64,000 nt of DNA from Thalassobaculum fulvum (GTDB lineage Bacteria > Pseudomonadota > Alphaproteobacteria > Thalassobaculales > Thalassobaculaceae), in assembly GCF_014652915.1 (NCBI RefSeq), contig NZ_BMZS01000006.1:62001-126000 (forward strand), in the 5' to 3' direction. Both the position numbers and the translations under genes were made by a program. A model generated the notes under the pieces. The model searched no databases, was not told the origin of the DNA, and was given only the letters and a program-made list of their open reading frames with translations. Numbering within the stretch: position 1 is the first letter of the stretch; the number at the start of each line of letters is the position of its first letter. Shown piece after piece: positions 26,772 to 34,504 of the stretch.

Positions 26772-29039
26772 CTAGAGCTTGTCCGCGGCGATGCGCGGCC
26801 GTTCTGCCGGCCGTGCGCCGAGGCTCGGCGATGCCATCGCCGCCCGCTTCTCCCGCTTCAGTCGCTTCTGGATCACGACCGGGCACTTGCGGTCGTGTCG
26901 GTACAGGACCTGGCAGTGCAGGCAGGAGATGCATTCGTTGGGGTTGATGTGCCCTTCCGGGTGGATCGCCTCGACCGGGCACTCGTTGAAGCAGCGCATG
27001 CAGGGGTTGCCGCACTCGCGGTAGCGCTTCAGCCAGTCGAACATCCGCATCCGGCCCGGGATCGCCAGGGCGGCCCCCAGCGGACACAGGTAGCGGCAGA
27101 AGAACCGCTCGACGAACAGGCCGGCGCCGAGCAGCGCCAGGGCGAAGGCGACGAACCACCACTCGCGCATGAACCGCAGGACGATCGCGGTCTTGAACGG
27201 CTCGATCTCGGCCAGCTGCTCGGCCGTCGCCAGCGAGCTCAGCGACACCCCGAACAGCACCAGGAAGATCACGTACTTGATCGGCCACAGCCGCTCGTGC
27301 ACCGCCCACGGTACCTTGAGCTGCGGCACCTTCAGCAGCTTGGCACCGCGGTTGGCGAGCTCCTGCAGGGCGCCGAACGGGCACAGCCAGCCGCAGAACG
27401 GTCCCCGCCCCCAGAACAGCAGGGCCGCCGCGACCGAGAACCACAGGATGAAAATCAGCGGGTCGACCAGGAAATGCGACCACTGGAAGTCGGTGCGCAG
27501 CGAGTTCAGGAACGCCAGCACGTTGACGATCGAGAGCTGCGCCTGCGCCACCCAGCCCAGCCAGAACAGCGTCATCGCCAGGTAGCCGAGCCGGATCCGG
27601 TCGAACAGCTTCTCGTGCTTCACCAGCACATCCTGGAAGAAGAAGATCCCGGTCAGCGCCGCCAGCATGGCGCCTAGCACGACGATCGAGACGACCTTGC
27701 TGCGCCAGATCCGCTGCCAGAGCGGAACCGCCGGCTCGCTCTCCGTCGCCGCGGTCTGTCCGGCTGCGGCGGCCGGCGCTGCCGGGGACGACGGGGCCGC
27801 CGTCGCGGCGGCCGGAGCCTTCGGCTGCACGGTCCTGGCGTAAGGTTCGGGCAGGCGGTAGTCGAGCGCGAAGCTGGTGAACGCCTTGTCGAGCGCCCCG
27901 GTGGCGCGCTGCACCAGCAGCTGCAGGCTCCAGGTCTCGGCCGGCTCGAACTGCACGCCGGCCGGCACCCGGAACAGCGCGATCTCCTTGAAGTTCGGGG
28001 CGCCCTCGGCCGCGAGGTCGGCGATCCGCTCGTGCTGCTTGTCGCGGAACCGGATCGTCTCGGTGCCCTGCGTCACCTCGATCCGGTCGAACACGCCGCC
28101 CCGCACGTAGCCCGATCCCTTGAAGGAATACCGGCCCTCGCCCATCACCAGGATCGCGGCCCCGTCCGGCCCCAGCCGCTTGCGCAACCGCTCGTAGCCG
28201 CCGTCGCCGAGCAGGCTGCGACCGATCGCCGGCTGCGAGACCAGGGCGACGTACAGGTCGATGAACCGGTCGGACGGCTCGCCCTTCTCGGGCCGGTCGG
28301 CGGCCTTGCGGTTGCCCGAACGCTCGAAGGCGGCGTTGACGTCGCCGACCGAGACGCGCAGCCGCCGCACCGCGCCGTTGCCGAGCAGGGTGTCCCAGTC
28401 CGCGGCCTGGCCGCCTTCCGGGTCGACCACGCGACGCGGGCCGACGTCGGCACCGGGTCCGGGATCGCCGAGCACCCGCTGGGCCATCCGGCCGGCCGAG
28501 CGGATGACGGTGTCGCCGATCACCAGCACGGTGACCGTCGCCCCCGACACGATGTCGACGTCGGGCGCCGACTCGCCGCGGGCCGCCGCCTGCAGCGGGT
28601 TGAAGCCGATCAGCCCGGCGATGTAGTCCTCGATCCGGTCCTCGGGGATGCCGATCAGCACGATCGGCTCGTGGTGCTCCATCAGCTTCGCACCCACCAC
28701 GGTGCCGGACGGATCGAGGCCGACCAGCGTGTGGATCGGCTTACCGGAATAGCCGGCGGTCCCGACCACGTCGGAGGTCAGGTAGGCGTAGCCGACGACC
28801 TTGCCGCCGCTCAGCGCCGGCGCCAGCGGCGGCGCGCCCTCCGGTTCGCCGAAGCGCTCGGCGCCCGGCACCAGCGTCCCGGCGTCGACCTGCGGCAGGA
28901 ACCGGCCGAGCAGCGGCTCCGCCCGTACCGGTGCGGCCGGCAGGAAGATCGTCGCGACCGCCAGCGCAGCGAGCACAACCCGCAGCCACGGGACGCGGCG
29001 GCAATCTGCCCGCAGGTGGAAGGGACGGAAGGTCGGCAT
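26772..29039 (-). CDS. nosR: NosR, flavo-iron-sulfur membrane protein for N2O reduction
   Basis: A 755-residue polytopic protein. An N-terminal signal/helix (about 18-40) is followed by a periplasmic FMN-binding domain with the flavinylation motif SGAT (165-168). A central disordered Ala/Pro linker lies near 415-440, then about five membrane helices with the CX3CP-type motif GPFCGWLCPFGALQ and a second CRYLCPLGA. The cytoplasmic end has two 4Fe-4S motifs (CMRCFNECP, CISCLHC). It passes electrons to NosZ and supports nosZ expression. It is the first gene of the nos operon. A 14-bp NnrR-like dyad lies 74 bp upstream. Confidence 0.95.
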   Translation of the reverse strand: MPTFRPFHLRADCRRVPWLRVVLAALAVATIFLPAAPVRAEPLLGRFLPQVDAGTLVPGAERFGEPEGAPPLAPALSGGKVVGYAYLTSDVVGTAGYSGKPIHTLVGLDPSGTVVGAKLMEHHEPIVLIGIPEDRIEDYIAGLIGFNPLQAAARGESAPDVDIVSGATVTVLVIGDTVIRSAGRMAQRVLGDPGPGADVGPRRVVDPEGGQAADWDTLLGNGAVRRLRVSVGDVNAAFERSGNRKAADRPEKGEPSDRFIDLYVALVSQPAIGRSLLGDGGYERLRKRLGPDGAAILVMGEGRYSFKGSGYVRGGVFDRIEVTQGTETIRFRDKQHERIADLAAEGAPNFKEIALFRVPAGVQFEPAETWSLQLLVQRATGALDKAFTSFALDYRLPEPYARTVQPKAPAAATAAPSSPAAPAAAAGQTAATESEPAVPLWQRIWRSKVVSIVVLGAMLAALTGIFFFQDVLVKHEKLFDRIRLGYLAMTLFWLGWVAQAQLSIVNVLAFLNSLRTDFQWSHFLVDPLIFILWFSVAAALLFWGRGPFCGWLCPFGALQELANRGAKLLKVPQLKVPWAVHERLWPIKYVIFLVLFGVSLSSLATAEQLAEIEPFKTAIVLRFMREWWFVAFALALLGAGLFVERFFCRYLCPLGAALAIPGRMRMFDWLKRYRECGNPCMRCFNECPVEAIHPEGHINPNECISCLHCQVLYRHDRKCPVVIQKRLKREKRAAMASPSLGARPAERPRIAADKL

Positions 29040-29112
29040 GACGGCTCCAGGTCCATGCGCATCGGGGAAGCCCGAGGCGGCGTGAACCTAGCGAGCCGGA
29101 TCCGCCGGCATG

Positions 29113-29126
29113 TTGTGCCGGAACAA
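29113..29126. promoter_or_regulatory. NnrR-like TTG-N8-CAA dyad before nosR
   Basis: TTGTGCCGGAACAA lies in the 150-bp divergent space between nosR and the ferritin-like gene, about midway. A nearly identical dyad precedes the pseudoazurin gene and a TTGCG-N4-CGCAA version precedes ubiT/ubiD. The pattern fits alphaproteobacterial NnrR targets. The cognate regulator is not identified here. Confidence 0.6.
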
Positions 29127-29189
29127 CTTCCCGGCCCGTTGGTCGTGCGATCCTTCGCAGGGTGAGGAAATGCGAGGCTCCGGAAACCG

Positions 29190-30116
29190 ATGACACGTCT
29201 CAGCGTCCAGCCACCGACCCGCGTCGCGACCATGGCGGAACTGGTCGGCATCGCCCACGCGATCGAGACCGAGGCGGTGCGCTGCTACGACCGCCTCGCC
29301 CGCGAGATGCACCGGCGCGGCGAGTCCGAAACCGCCGCGGCCTTCGAGGCGATGGGCCGCGAGGAGGATGCCCACATCGCCGCGGTCGAGGGCTGGGCCC
29401 GGGGCCTCGGGGAATCGGTGCCGGCGGACGACCGGTTCCGCTGGGGGCTGCCGCCCGAACTCGCCGCGAGCTGGGACGAGATCGCCGGCAGCGCGCTCCT
29501 GACGCCCTATCGCGCCTACGCGATCGCGGTCGACAACGAGCAGCGCGCTTTCGCCTTCTATGCCTACCTCGTCGCCGCGGCGGAGGATCCGTCGATCGCC
29601 CGCGAGGCCGAGGCGCTCGCCCGTGAGGAATTGCGGCATGCGGCAGTCCTGCGGACCTGGCGCCGTGCGGCGTGGCGCAAGGAGCGACAGGAGGGCGGCG
29701 GCGACGCCGACCCGGTCGAATCGCTCGCGGGCCTGAACCGCCTGATCGATGCCACCGAAGCCGAAACCGCGGGCTGTCACCGCCTGCTGGCGGAGCGGCT
29801 GCGGGCCGCCGGCGATCCGGAGAGCGCGGCCCTGCTCGACGAGCTCGCGGAGCAGGCGGTCGCCCGTACGGCCGCGCCGCCGCCGGCCGGCTGCGAGGCC
29901 GAGGAATGCCGGACCCGGCAGCCGGTCGGCCTGCTGCACGCGGCACAGCGGCCGCTCGAGCGGCTGTGCGACGTGCTGGAAGCGACCCTCCTGGCCACTC
30001 CGGACCCGGCCATGCTGGCGGCCGCCGAGCGGGCGCTCGACGACACCGTCGCACGGATTGCCAGGATCGGCCGGCGCCTCGAGGCGATCGACCGGCCGGC
30101 ACCGCCGGGGAAATGA
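29190..30116 (+). CDS. Ferritin-like (rubrerythrin-type) diiron protein of a denitrification cluster
   Basis: A 308-residue soluble protein with two helical halves. The first half has ferritin-like metal motifs: ETEAVRCYDRLA near 28, EEDAHIAAVEGW near 65, DNEQRAFAFYAYL near 115 and EELRHAAVL near 148, the spacing expected for a four-helix diiron bundle. The second half (about 175-308) is helical, has C232 and C237 in GCEAEECR, and lacks clear diiron ligands. Relatives sit beside nos or nap/nir genes, but their role is not known; NO or peroxide protection is a guess. It is divergent from nosR and shares its NnrR-like site. Confidence 0.75.
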   Translation: MTRLSVQPPTRVATMAELVGIAHAIETEAVRCYDRLAREMHRRGESETAAAFEAMGREEDAHIAAVEGWARGLGESVPADDRFRWGLPPELAASWDEIAGSALLTPYRAYAIAVDNEQRAFAFYAYLVAAAEDPSIAREAEALAREELRHAAVLRTWRRAAWRKERQEGGGDADPVESLAGLNRLIDATEAETAGCHRLLAERLRAAGDPESAALLDELAEQAVARTAAPPPAGCEAEECRTRQPVGLLHAAQRPLERLCDVLEATLLATPDPAMLAAAERALDDTVARIARIGRRLEAIDRPAPPGK

Positions 30117-30132
30117 GGAACCGGCCGGTTGT

Positions 30133-30146
30133 TTGTCCTGGAACAA
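30133..30146. promoter_or_regulatory. NnrR-like TTG-N8-CAA dyad before pseudoazurin
   Basis: TTGTCCTGGAACAA lies 88 bp before the pseudoazurin start. It differs from the nosR site at only two central positions and keeps both half-sites TTGT and ACAA. It probably drives coordinated expression with nosR. Confidence 0.6.
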
Positions 30147-30234
30147 TCCGCCGGTCGCCGCTTGCCGGTACGACCGCCTCAACGCCCGTGTGACGGGTTC
30201 ACCGGGATCCGAAACTCAGGAAGGGAATTCGACA

Positions 30235-30699
30235 ATGCGCAAGCTCGTCATGATCGGCGCTCTCGCCGCTGTCGTGGGAGCCGCCGCGACCACCGGCGCC
30301 GCATCGGCCGCCGAAGTCGAGGTCAAGATGCTGAACCGAGGTGCGGCCGGCATGATGGTGTTCGAGCCGGCCTTCGTGAAGATCGCCCCCGGCGACACCG
30401 TCCGCTTCGTCGCGGTCGACAAGGGTCACAACGCCGAGTCGATCGACGGCATGCTGCCCGAGGGCGCACAGCCGTTCGCCGGCAAGTTCAACGCCGACCT
30501 GGCGGTCACCTTCGAGAAGCCCGGCGTCTACGGCTACAAGTGCAAGCCGCACTACGGCATGGGGATGGTCGGGCTGGTCGCGGTCGGCGACCCAGTGAAC
30601 GCCGACACTGCCAAGGCCGTCCGGCAGTCCGGCAAGGCCAAGAAGGTGTTCGCCGGCCTGTTCGAGAAGCTCGCCTCGACCGAGACCGCGGCCAAGTAG
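30235..30699 (+). CDS. Pseudoazurin, periplasmic type-1 copper electron carrier
   Basis: A 154-residue precursor. The signal peptide ends ASA after residue 25. In mature numbering the copper ligands are H40, C78, H81 and M86 (precursor H65, C103, H106, M111), exactly the canonical pseudoazurin numbers. The motifs are VDKGHNAES and YGYKCKPHYGMGM. It shuttles electrons from cytochrome bc1 to nitrite and N2O reductases, and nosZ nearby makes it the likely donor. GGAAGGG precedes the ATG. A strong hairpin follows the stop. An NnrR-like dyad lies upstream. Confidence 0.95.
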   Translation: MRKLVMIGALAAVVGAAATTGAASAAEVEVKMLNRGAAGMMVFEPAFVKIAPGDTVRFVAVDKGHNAESIDGMLPEGAQPFAGKFNADLAVTFEKPGVYGYKCKPHYGMGMVGLVAVGDPVNADTAKAVRQSGKAKKVFAGLFEKLASTETAAK

Positions 30700-30714
30700 C
30701 GCCGTCGGTCGCGG

Positions 30715-30752
30715 CCGGCCGGCCGGAGGCCCCCCACCATCCGGCCGGCCGG
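30715..30752 (+). terminator. Strong G+C hairpin after pseudoazurin
   Basis: Twelve-base perfect arms built of CCGG repeats (30715-30726 and 30741-30752) with a 14-base loop start 15 bp after the pseudoazurin stop. No U-run follows, so it may act as an RNA-stabilising 3' structure or partial terminator before mog. Confidence 0.5.
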
Positions 30753-30794
30753 TCCGACGGTCGATATGGGCGGCCAGCCAGGGAGAACCAATCG

Positions 30795-31406
30795 ATGTCG
30801 CTCGCCGATGCCGACCCGATCGCCACCGTGGACTCGCCCTCGAAGGCGATCCCGGTCGGCATCCTGACCGTGTCCGACCGGGCCAGCGCCGGCGTCTATG
30901 CCGATGCCGGCGGGGCCGCGGTCGCCGAAGCCTTGGACGAGATCCTCGTCACCCCCTGGCGGGCCTGCGTCCAGCTGGTGCCGGACGACCGTCCGGTCAT
31001 CGAGCGGGCCCTCGTCGACCTCGCGGACCGGGAGCGGTGCCCGTTGATCGTCACCACCGGCGGCACCGGCCCGGCCCCGCGCGACGTCACGCCGGAGGCG
31101 ACCGAGGCGGTCTGCGACAAGCTGCTGCCCGGCTTCGGCGAACTCATGCGCTCGATCAGCCTGCGGCACGTCCCGACCGCGATCCTCTCGCGTCAGACGG
31201 CGGGCATCCGGGGGGCGTCCCTGATCGTCAACCTTCCGGGCCGCCCGGCGGCGGTCCGCGAGTGCCTGCTCGCGGTGTTCGGCGCGATCCCCTACGGGAT
31301 CGACCTGATCGGCGGGCCCAGGCTCGATACCGACCCGACGGTCGTACGGGCGTTCCGTCCCGGCGAGCCGAATTCGAACACCCGAACGACGGAGGTTCCG
31401 CGATGA
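30795..31406 (+). CDS. mog: Mog-type molybdopterin adenylyltransferase
   Basis: A 203-residue MoaB/Mog-family protein that adenylates molybdopterin before molybdenum insertion. Family motifs are ILTVSDRASAGVYADAGG, TTGGTGPAPRDVTPEAT (the MPT-binding loop) and LPGRPAAVRECL. The C-terminal PYGIDLIGG segment is characteristic of Mog rather than short MoaB. Placed within the denitrification cluster, it probably supports a nitrate reductase encoded outside the window. GGAGAA before the ATG supports the start. The stop overlaps the start of the DUF2249 gene (ATGA). Confidence 0.9.
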   Translation: MSLADADPIATVDSPSKAIPVGILTVSDRASAGVYADAGGAAVAEALDEILVTPWRACVQLVPDDRPVIERALVDLADRERCPLIVTTGGTGPAPRDVTPEATEAVCDKLLPGFGELMRSISLRHVPTAILSRQTAGIRGASLIVNLPGRPAAVRECLLAVFGAIPYGIDLIGGPRLDTDPTVVRAFRPGEPNSNTRTTEVPR

Positions 31407-31918
31407 CCGCGCTTTCCCCCGAGGCGACCTGGCTCGAGCTGGTCTCGACCCACGAGACGACGTTCGAGCGCCTGGTGGCCCACGACCCGAAGATCGCGAA
31501 GTTCGGCCGCGTCCTGGGCGACGAGCGGGTGGCCGACCGGCTCACCGTCCAGGACGTCGCGCATATGCTGAACCTGCCGGCCCCCACCTTGCTGGCGGTC
31601 GCCGCCGGCGCCGCCGTAGTCGAACCGCCGATCCAGGCGCCGCCGTCCCCTGCGGAAGACGCCGTGAGTACCGGCGCGGTGATGCAGCGGGTGCGGCTCG
31701 ACCTGCGGCCGGTGTTCGCCGACGGCCACGAACCGCTGGGCCTGATCCTGGACGAGATCGACAGGTTGCCGGACGGCGCCGCCCTGGTGATCGAGGCACC
31801 GTTCCACCCGGTGCCGCTGCGCCGGCTGCTCGGGGGACGCGGCTACGACAGCGCCGCCCGGCAGGTCGCGGCGGATCACTGGCGCGTCGCCTTCCGCCGC
31901 CCGGCGCCGGCGGCCTAA
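31403..31918 (+). CDS. DUF2249 domain protein with N-terminal helical domain
   Basis: A 171-residue protein. The C-terminal domain (about 95-165) has the DUF2249 pattern LDLRPVFADGHEPLGLILDEI, a central VIEAPFHPVPLRRLL and a closing WRVAFRR, a TusA/SirA-like small fold. The first 70 residues form a DUF1858-like helical unit (LTVQDVAHMLNLPAPTLLAV). Such proteins accompany denitrification genes, NorD/NirK loci in particular, but their task is unknown. The TusA-like fold suggests small-molecule or sulfur handling, but no conserved cysteine is visible. Translation is coupled to mog by ATGA. Confidence 0.82.
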   Translation: MTALSPEATWLELVSTHETTFERLVAHDPKIAKFGRVLGDERVADRLTVQDVAHMLNLPAPTLLAVAAGAAVVEPPIQAPPSPAEDAVSTGAVMQRVRLDLRPVFADGHEPLGLILDEIDRLPDGAALVIEAPFHPVPLRRLLGGRGYDSAARQVAADHWRVAFRRPAPAA

Positions 31919-31940
31919 CCTCCGGGCCGCCGACCGGCGC

Positions 31941-32828
31941 TCAGGCCACCATGCCGGCACCGGCCGTGCCGTGAACGAAGCCGTTGGCGAACGGCACGTC
32001 CGGATACAGGCGAGCCAATGCCCGGTGACCCTCCGCCGCGTCGCAACGGCCATCGAGCACGTCCCGGAACACCCGGGCGACCGCGACCATGTCGCAGCGC
32101 TGCGGCGACAGGCGCAGCGCTGCGACCCCGGCCCCGGCGAGCGCGACCGCCTCGCCGAGCAGGTCCGCGCAAGTGTGGGATAGCGTCTGCACGCCGTTGA
32201 CCGCGAGGAACCCGTCGCCGTCGAGCGTGCGCACCGGCAACCCGTCGGGATCGTTCTCGCAGACGAACCGGCAGTTGTCCTTGGCCAGGCCGTGCAGGCG
32301 GGCATGATAGCAGCGGGCCGAGATCGCCAGCGGCACGCGACCGAAGGCGAAGACCTCGACGGTGACGGCCGGCAGCGTGCCGGCGATCGTCCGGATCGAC
32401 GCCATCGGCAGCTCCGGCGGCAGCGACAGGCGGCGGGCGCCGCGCTCGGCGAGCCAGGCCGCGGTCGCCTCGTTGTAGACGTTGACGAACGGCCCGACGG
32501 CATGCGGCTTTCCCTGCAGGTATCGCAGGCAGGTCAGGTCGTTGGCCTCGACCATGAACGCCCCGCTTTCGGCCAGCTCCGCCGCCTGCCGGCGCTCGCG
32601 CGGCAGTGAGATCAGGATCGCCGAGCCGAGCAGCACCCGCTTGCCGGCCGCGCTCAGCCGCTCCGCGACCGCCGGCAGATGCTCCGCGAAGAACGGCGCA
32701 CGCTTGGAGCAGACGGTCTCGCCGAGCACCACGGTGTCGACCTCGGCCTCGTCGGCGATCCGGAAGTGGAAGTCGCGCCAGTCATCGGGCTGCCAGTTGT
32801 ACAGCACGGGTCCGAGCGTGAGCTGCAT
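31941..32828 (-). CDS. ubiV: UbiV, O2-independent ubiquinone hydroxylation protein
   Basis: A 295-residue U32-peptidase-family protein. Four cysteines, C40, C173, C186 and C190, fall in the pattern of the 4Fe-4S ligands of UbiV (E. coli C39, C180, C193, C197). The motif RCYHARLHGLAKDNCRFVC is diagnostic. Together with UbiU it hydroxylates the quinone ring without oxygen, using prephenate as oxygen donor. It lies 38 bp after ubiU in a ubiT-ubiU-ubiV operon, divergent from ubiD/ubiX. This provides ubiquinone during anaerobic denitrification. Confidence 0.93.
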   Translation of the reverse strand: MQLTLGPVLYNWQPDDWRDFHFRIADEAEVDTVVLGETVCSKRAPFFAEHLPAVAERLSAAGKRVLLGSAILISLPRERRQAAELAESGAFMVEANDLTCLRYLQGKPHAVGPFVNVYNEATAAWLAERGARRLSLPPELPMASIRTIAGTLPAVTVEVFAFGRVPLAISARCYHARLHGLAKDNCRFVCENDPDGLPVRTLDGDGFLAVNGVQTLSHTCADLLGEAVALAGAGVAALRLSPQRCDMVAVARVFRDVLDGRCDAAEGHRALARLYPDVPFANGFVHGTAGAGMVA

Positions 32829-32866
32829 TGCGGTCTCCTCCCCGGTCGGGATCGCGGATCGGGATG

Positions 32867-33844
32867 TCAACGCCAGGTCTTGCGGTAGGCGCCGGCGGTG
32901 GTCGCCTGGCCCTCGGTCAGGTCGGCGAGCGCCGCGGTGTCGATCTCGCGGCCGGCGGCCAGCGCCGCCAGGGCGTCGCGAAAGCCGCCGACGACGCGCT
33001 CGGTGTAGGCGCGGCTGCGCTGCCGGCCCTCGATCTTCAGGGCGGTGACCCCGGCGTCGCGCAAAGCCGGCAGCAGGCTCGCGGCGTCGAGGCTGACCGG
33101 ATCCTCGAACAGGTAGCCGGTCCCGAGATCGGTGGCGAACCGGCCCTTGCACAACGTCGGGTAGCCGGCGGCTTCGCCGGGACCGAAGGCGTTGATGGTG
33201 AAGCGGCCGAGCCGCGACAGCATCCGGCCGTCGCGCTCCTCGTAGCGCACATGGCCGGCCGGCGAGCACACCCCCTGCATGTTGGGCGACTGGCCGGTGG
33301 CGTAGGACGACAGCGAGCATCGGCCCTCGGCCATCACGCACAGCCCGCCGAACACGAACACCTCGGTCTCGCAGTCGATCTCGCGGACAATCGCGGCGAT
33401 CTCGGGCACGCTCAGCACCCGCGGCAGCACCACCCGCCGGACTCCGAACGCCTCGACGTAGAAGCCGATGGCGTCCGGGTTGGCGGCCGCCGCCTGCACC
33501 GAGACGTGCAGTCGCTGACCGGGGTGCCGGTTGGCCGCGTAGGCCAGCAGGCCGAGATCGGCCAGGATCAGCGCGTCCGCCCCGGCGGCGACCGCGTCGT
33601 CGACGGCACGGTGCCAGACCTCGATGGCGCCGGCACGGGGGAAGGTGTTGACGGCGACCAGCACCCGGACGCCGCCGCGATGGGCGTGCTCGATACCGGC
33701 GCGCAGCTCGTCGCGGCTGAAGTTCAGACCGGGGAAGTTCCGGGCGTTGGTCTCGTCGCGGAACCCGCAATAGACCGCGTCGGCGCCGGCCGCGACCGCG
33801 GCCTTCAGGGCGGCCGGCGTCCCGGCCGGGCAGATCAGTTCCAT
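32867..33844 (-). CDS. ubiU: UbiU, O2-independent ubiquinone hydroxylation protein
   Basis: A 325-residue U32-family protein whose cluster cysteines, C169, C176, C193 and C232, coincide in number with those of E. coli UbiU. Family motifs include ELICPAGTPAALKAA, FVFGGLCVMAEGRCSLS and SPNMQGVCSPAGH. It forms the heterodimer with UbiV. The gene overlaps the end of ubiT by ten bases, so the three genes are one unit. The shared divergent promoter with ubiD carries a TTGCG-N4-CGCAA dyad. Confidence 0.95.
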   Translation of the reverse strand: MELICPAGTPAALKAAVAAGADAVYCGFRDETNARNFPGLNFSRDELRAGIEHAHRGGVRVLVAVNTFPRAGAIEVWHRAVDDAVAAGADALILADLGLLAYAANRHPGQRLHVSVQAAAANPDAIGFYVEAFGVRRVVLPRVLSVPEIAAIVREIDCETEVFVFGGLCVMAEGRCSLSSYATGQSPNMQGVCSPAGHVRYEERDGRMLSRLGRFTINAFGPGEAAGYPTLCKGRFATDLGTGYLFEDPVSLDAASLLPALRDAGVTALKIEGRQRSRAYTERVVGGFRDALAALAAGREIDTAALADLTEGQATTAGAYRKTWR

Positions 33845-34383
33845 GAGCGGCTCTCCGTCCGGTGAGCGGCGACCCGGCCCGCCGCCGCGCGGACCCGGCG
33901 GAACGCCCGGTCCAGCGGATCGGCGGCCGGGCCCAACGGCGACAGGGCGATCCGCCGCAGGTCGATGCAGGCATCGTCGACGGCGTTGCGCAAAGCGAGC
34001 AGCGCCTCCATGTCGCCCTCCACCTGCAGGCTTCGGGAAAAGAACAGGGCGTCGCCGTCGAATGCCCCGTCGACCATGCCGAGCAGCGCCCCAAGCGGCC
34101 CGGCGATGCGCACGTCGAGGTCGCGCGGCAGCTGGCGCACCGGGGTCACGCTCGGCGCCGCCGGTCGCGGCTCGAGCACGAAGGCGAACGGCAGGTCGGT
34201 CGGATCGAGGCCGAAGCGCTTGGCGGCATGTGGGCCGAGGCGCTCGAACAATTCCGGATGCCGGTCCCGGATCCGGACCGCCAGCATGGCCAGCGGCGGC
34301 CTCAGCAGCAACAGGGGCAAGGGGCGCAGGGCGGCGGCGATTGGCGCCGGGACCTGCGGCACGACCGATCCAGCGGGTTGCAT
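33835..34383 (-). CDS. ubiT: UbiT, SCP2-domain accessory lipid-binding protein
   Basis: A 182-residue protein. The N-terminal part has a membrane-proximal hydrophobic stretch (RPLPLLLLRPPLAMLAV), and the rest is an SCP2 sterol-carrier-like domain with DLDVRIAGPLGALLGMVDG and DALFFSRSLQVEGDME. UbiT binds the polyprenyl precursor and is needed for anaerobic ubiquinone synthesis. The start was placed at the ATG following GGGAGG; an upstream frame of 29 codons has no homology. The position before ubiU and ubiV confirms the call. Confidence 0.9.
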   Translation of the reverse strand: MQPAGSVVPQVPAPIAAALRPLPLLLLRPPLAMLAVRIRDRHPELFERLGPHAAKRFGLDPTDLPFAFVLEPRPAAPSVTPVRQLPRDLDVRIAGPLGALLGMVDGAFDGDALFFSRSLQVEGDMEALLALRNAVDDACIDLRRIALSPLGPAADPLDRAFRRVRAAAGRVAAHRTESRSWN

Positions 34384-34431
34384 ACGGTGACCTCCCGGCA
34401 ATCGGATACCCGGTCCCGGCGTCTCTCGTAT

Positions 34432-34445
34432 TTGCGCTGGCGCAA
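34432..34445. promoter_or_regulatory. NnrR-type box in the ubiT/ubiD divergent promoter
   Basis: TTGCGCTGGCGCAA is a perfect TTGCG-N4-CGCAA dyad, the form reported for NnrR targets. It lies 48 bp from the ubiT start and 59 bp from the ubiD start, so both operons could be under the same nitrogen-oxide control as nosR. Confidence 0.7.
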
Positions 34446-34504
34446 AGAGCGCCCCGATAGTCCGCGCCACTCATCGGGCTCCGAACGCCCCGAAGGAGAC
34501 CCCC

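Noticed and set aside
24405-27677. About 1090-codon plus-strand frame opposite nosD, nosZ and nosR
   Set aside because: Caused by high G+C codon positions of the nos genes. The minus strand has all catalytic motifs and coupled starts.
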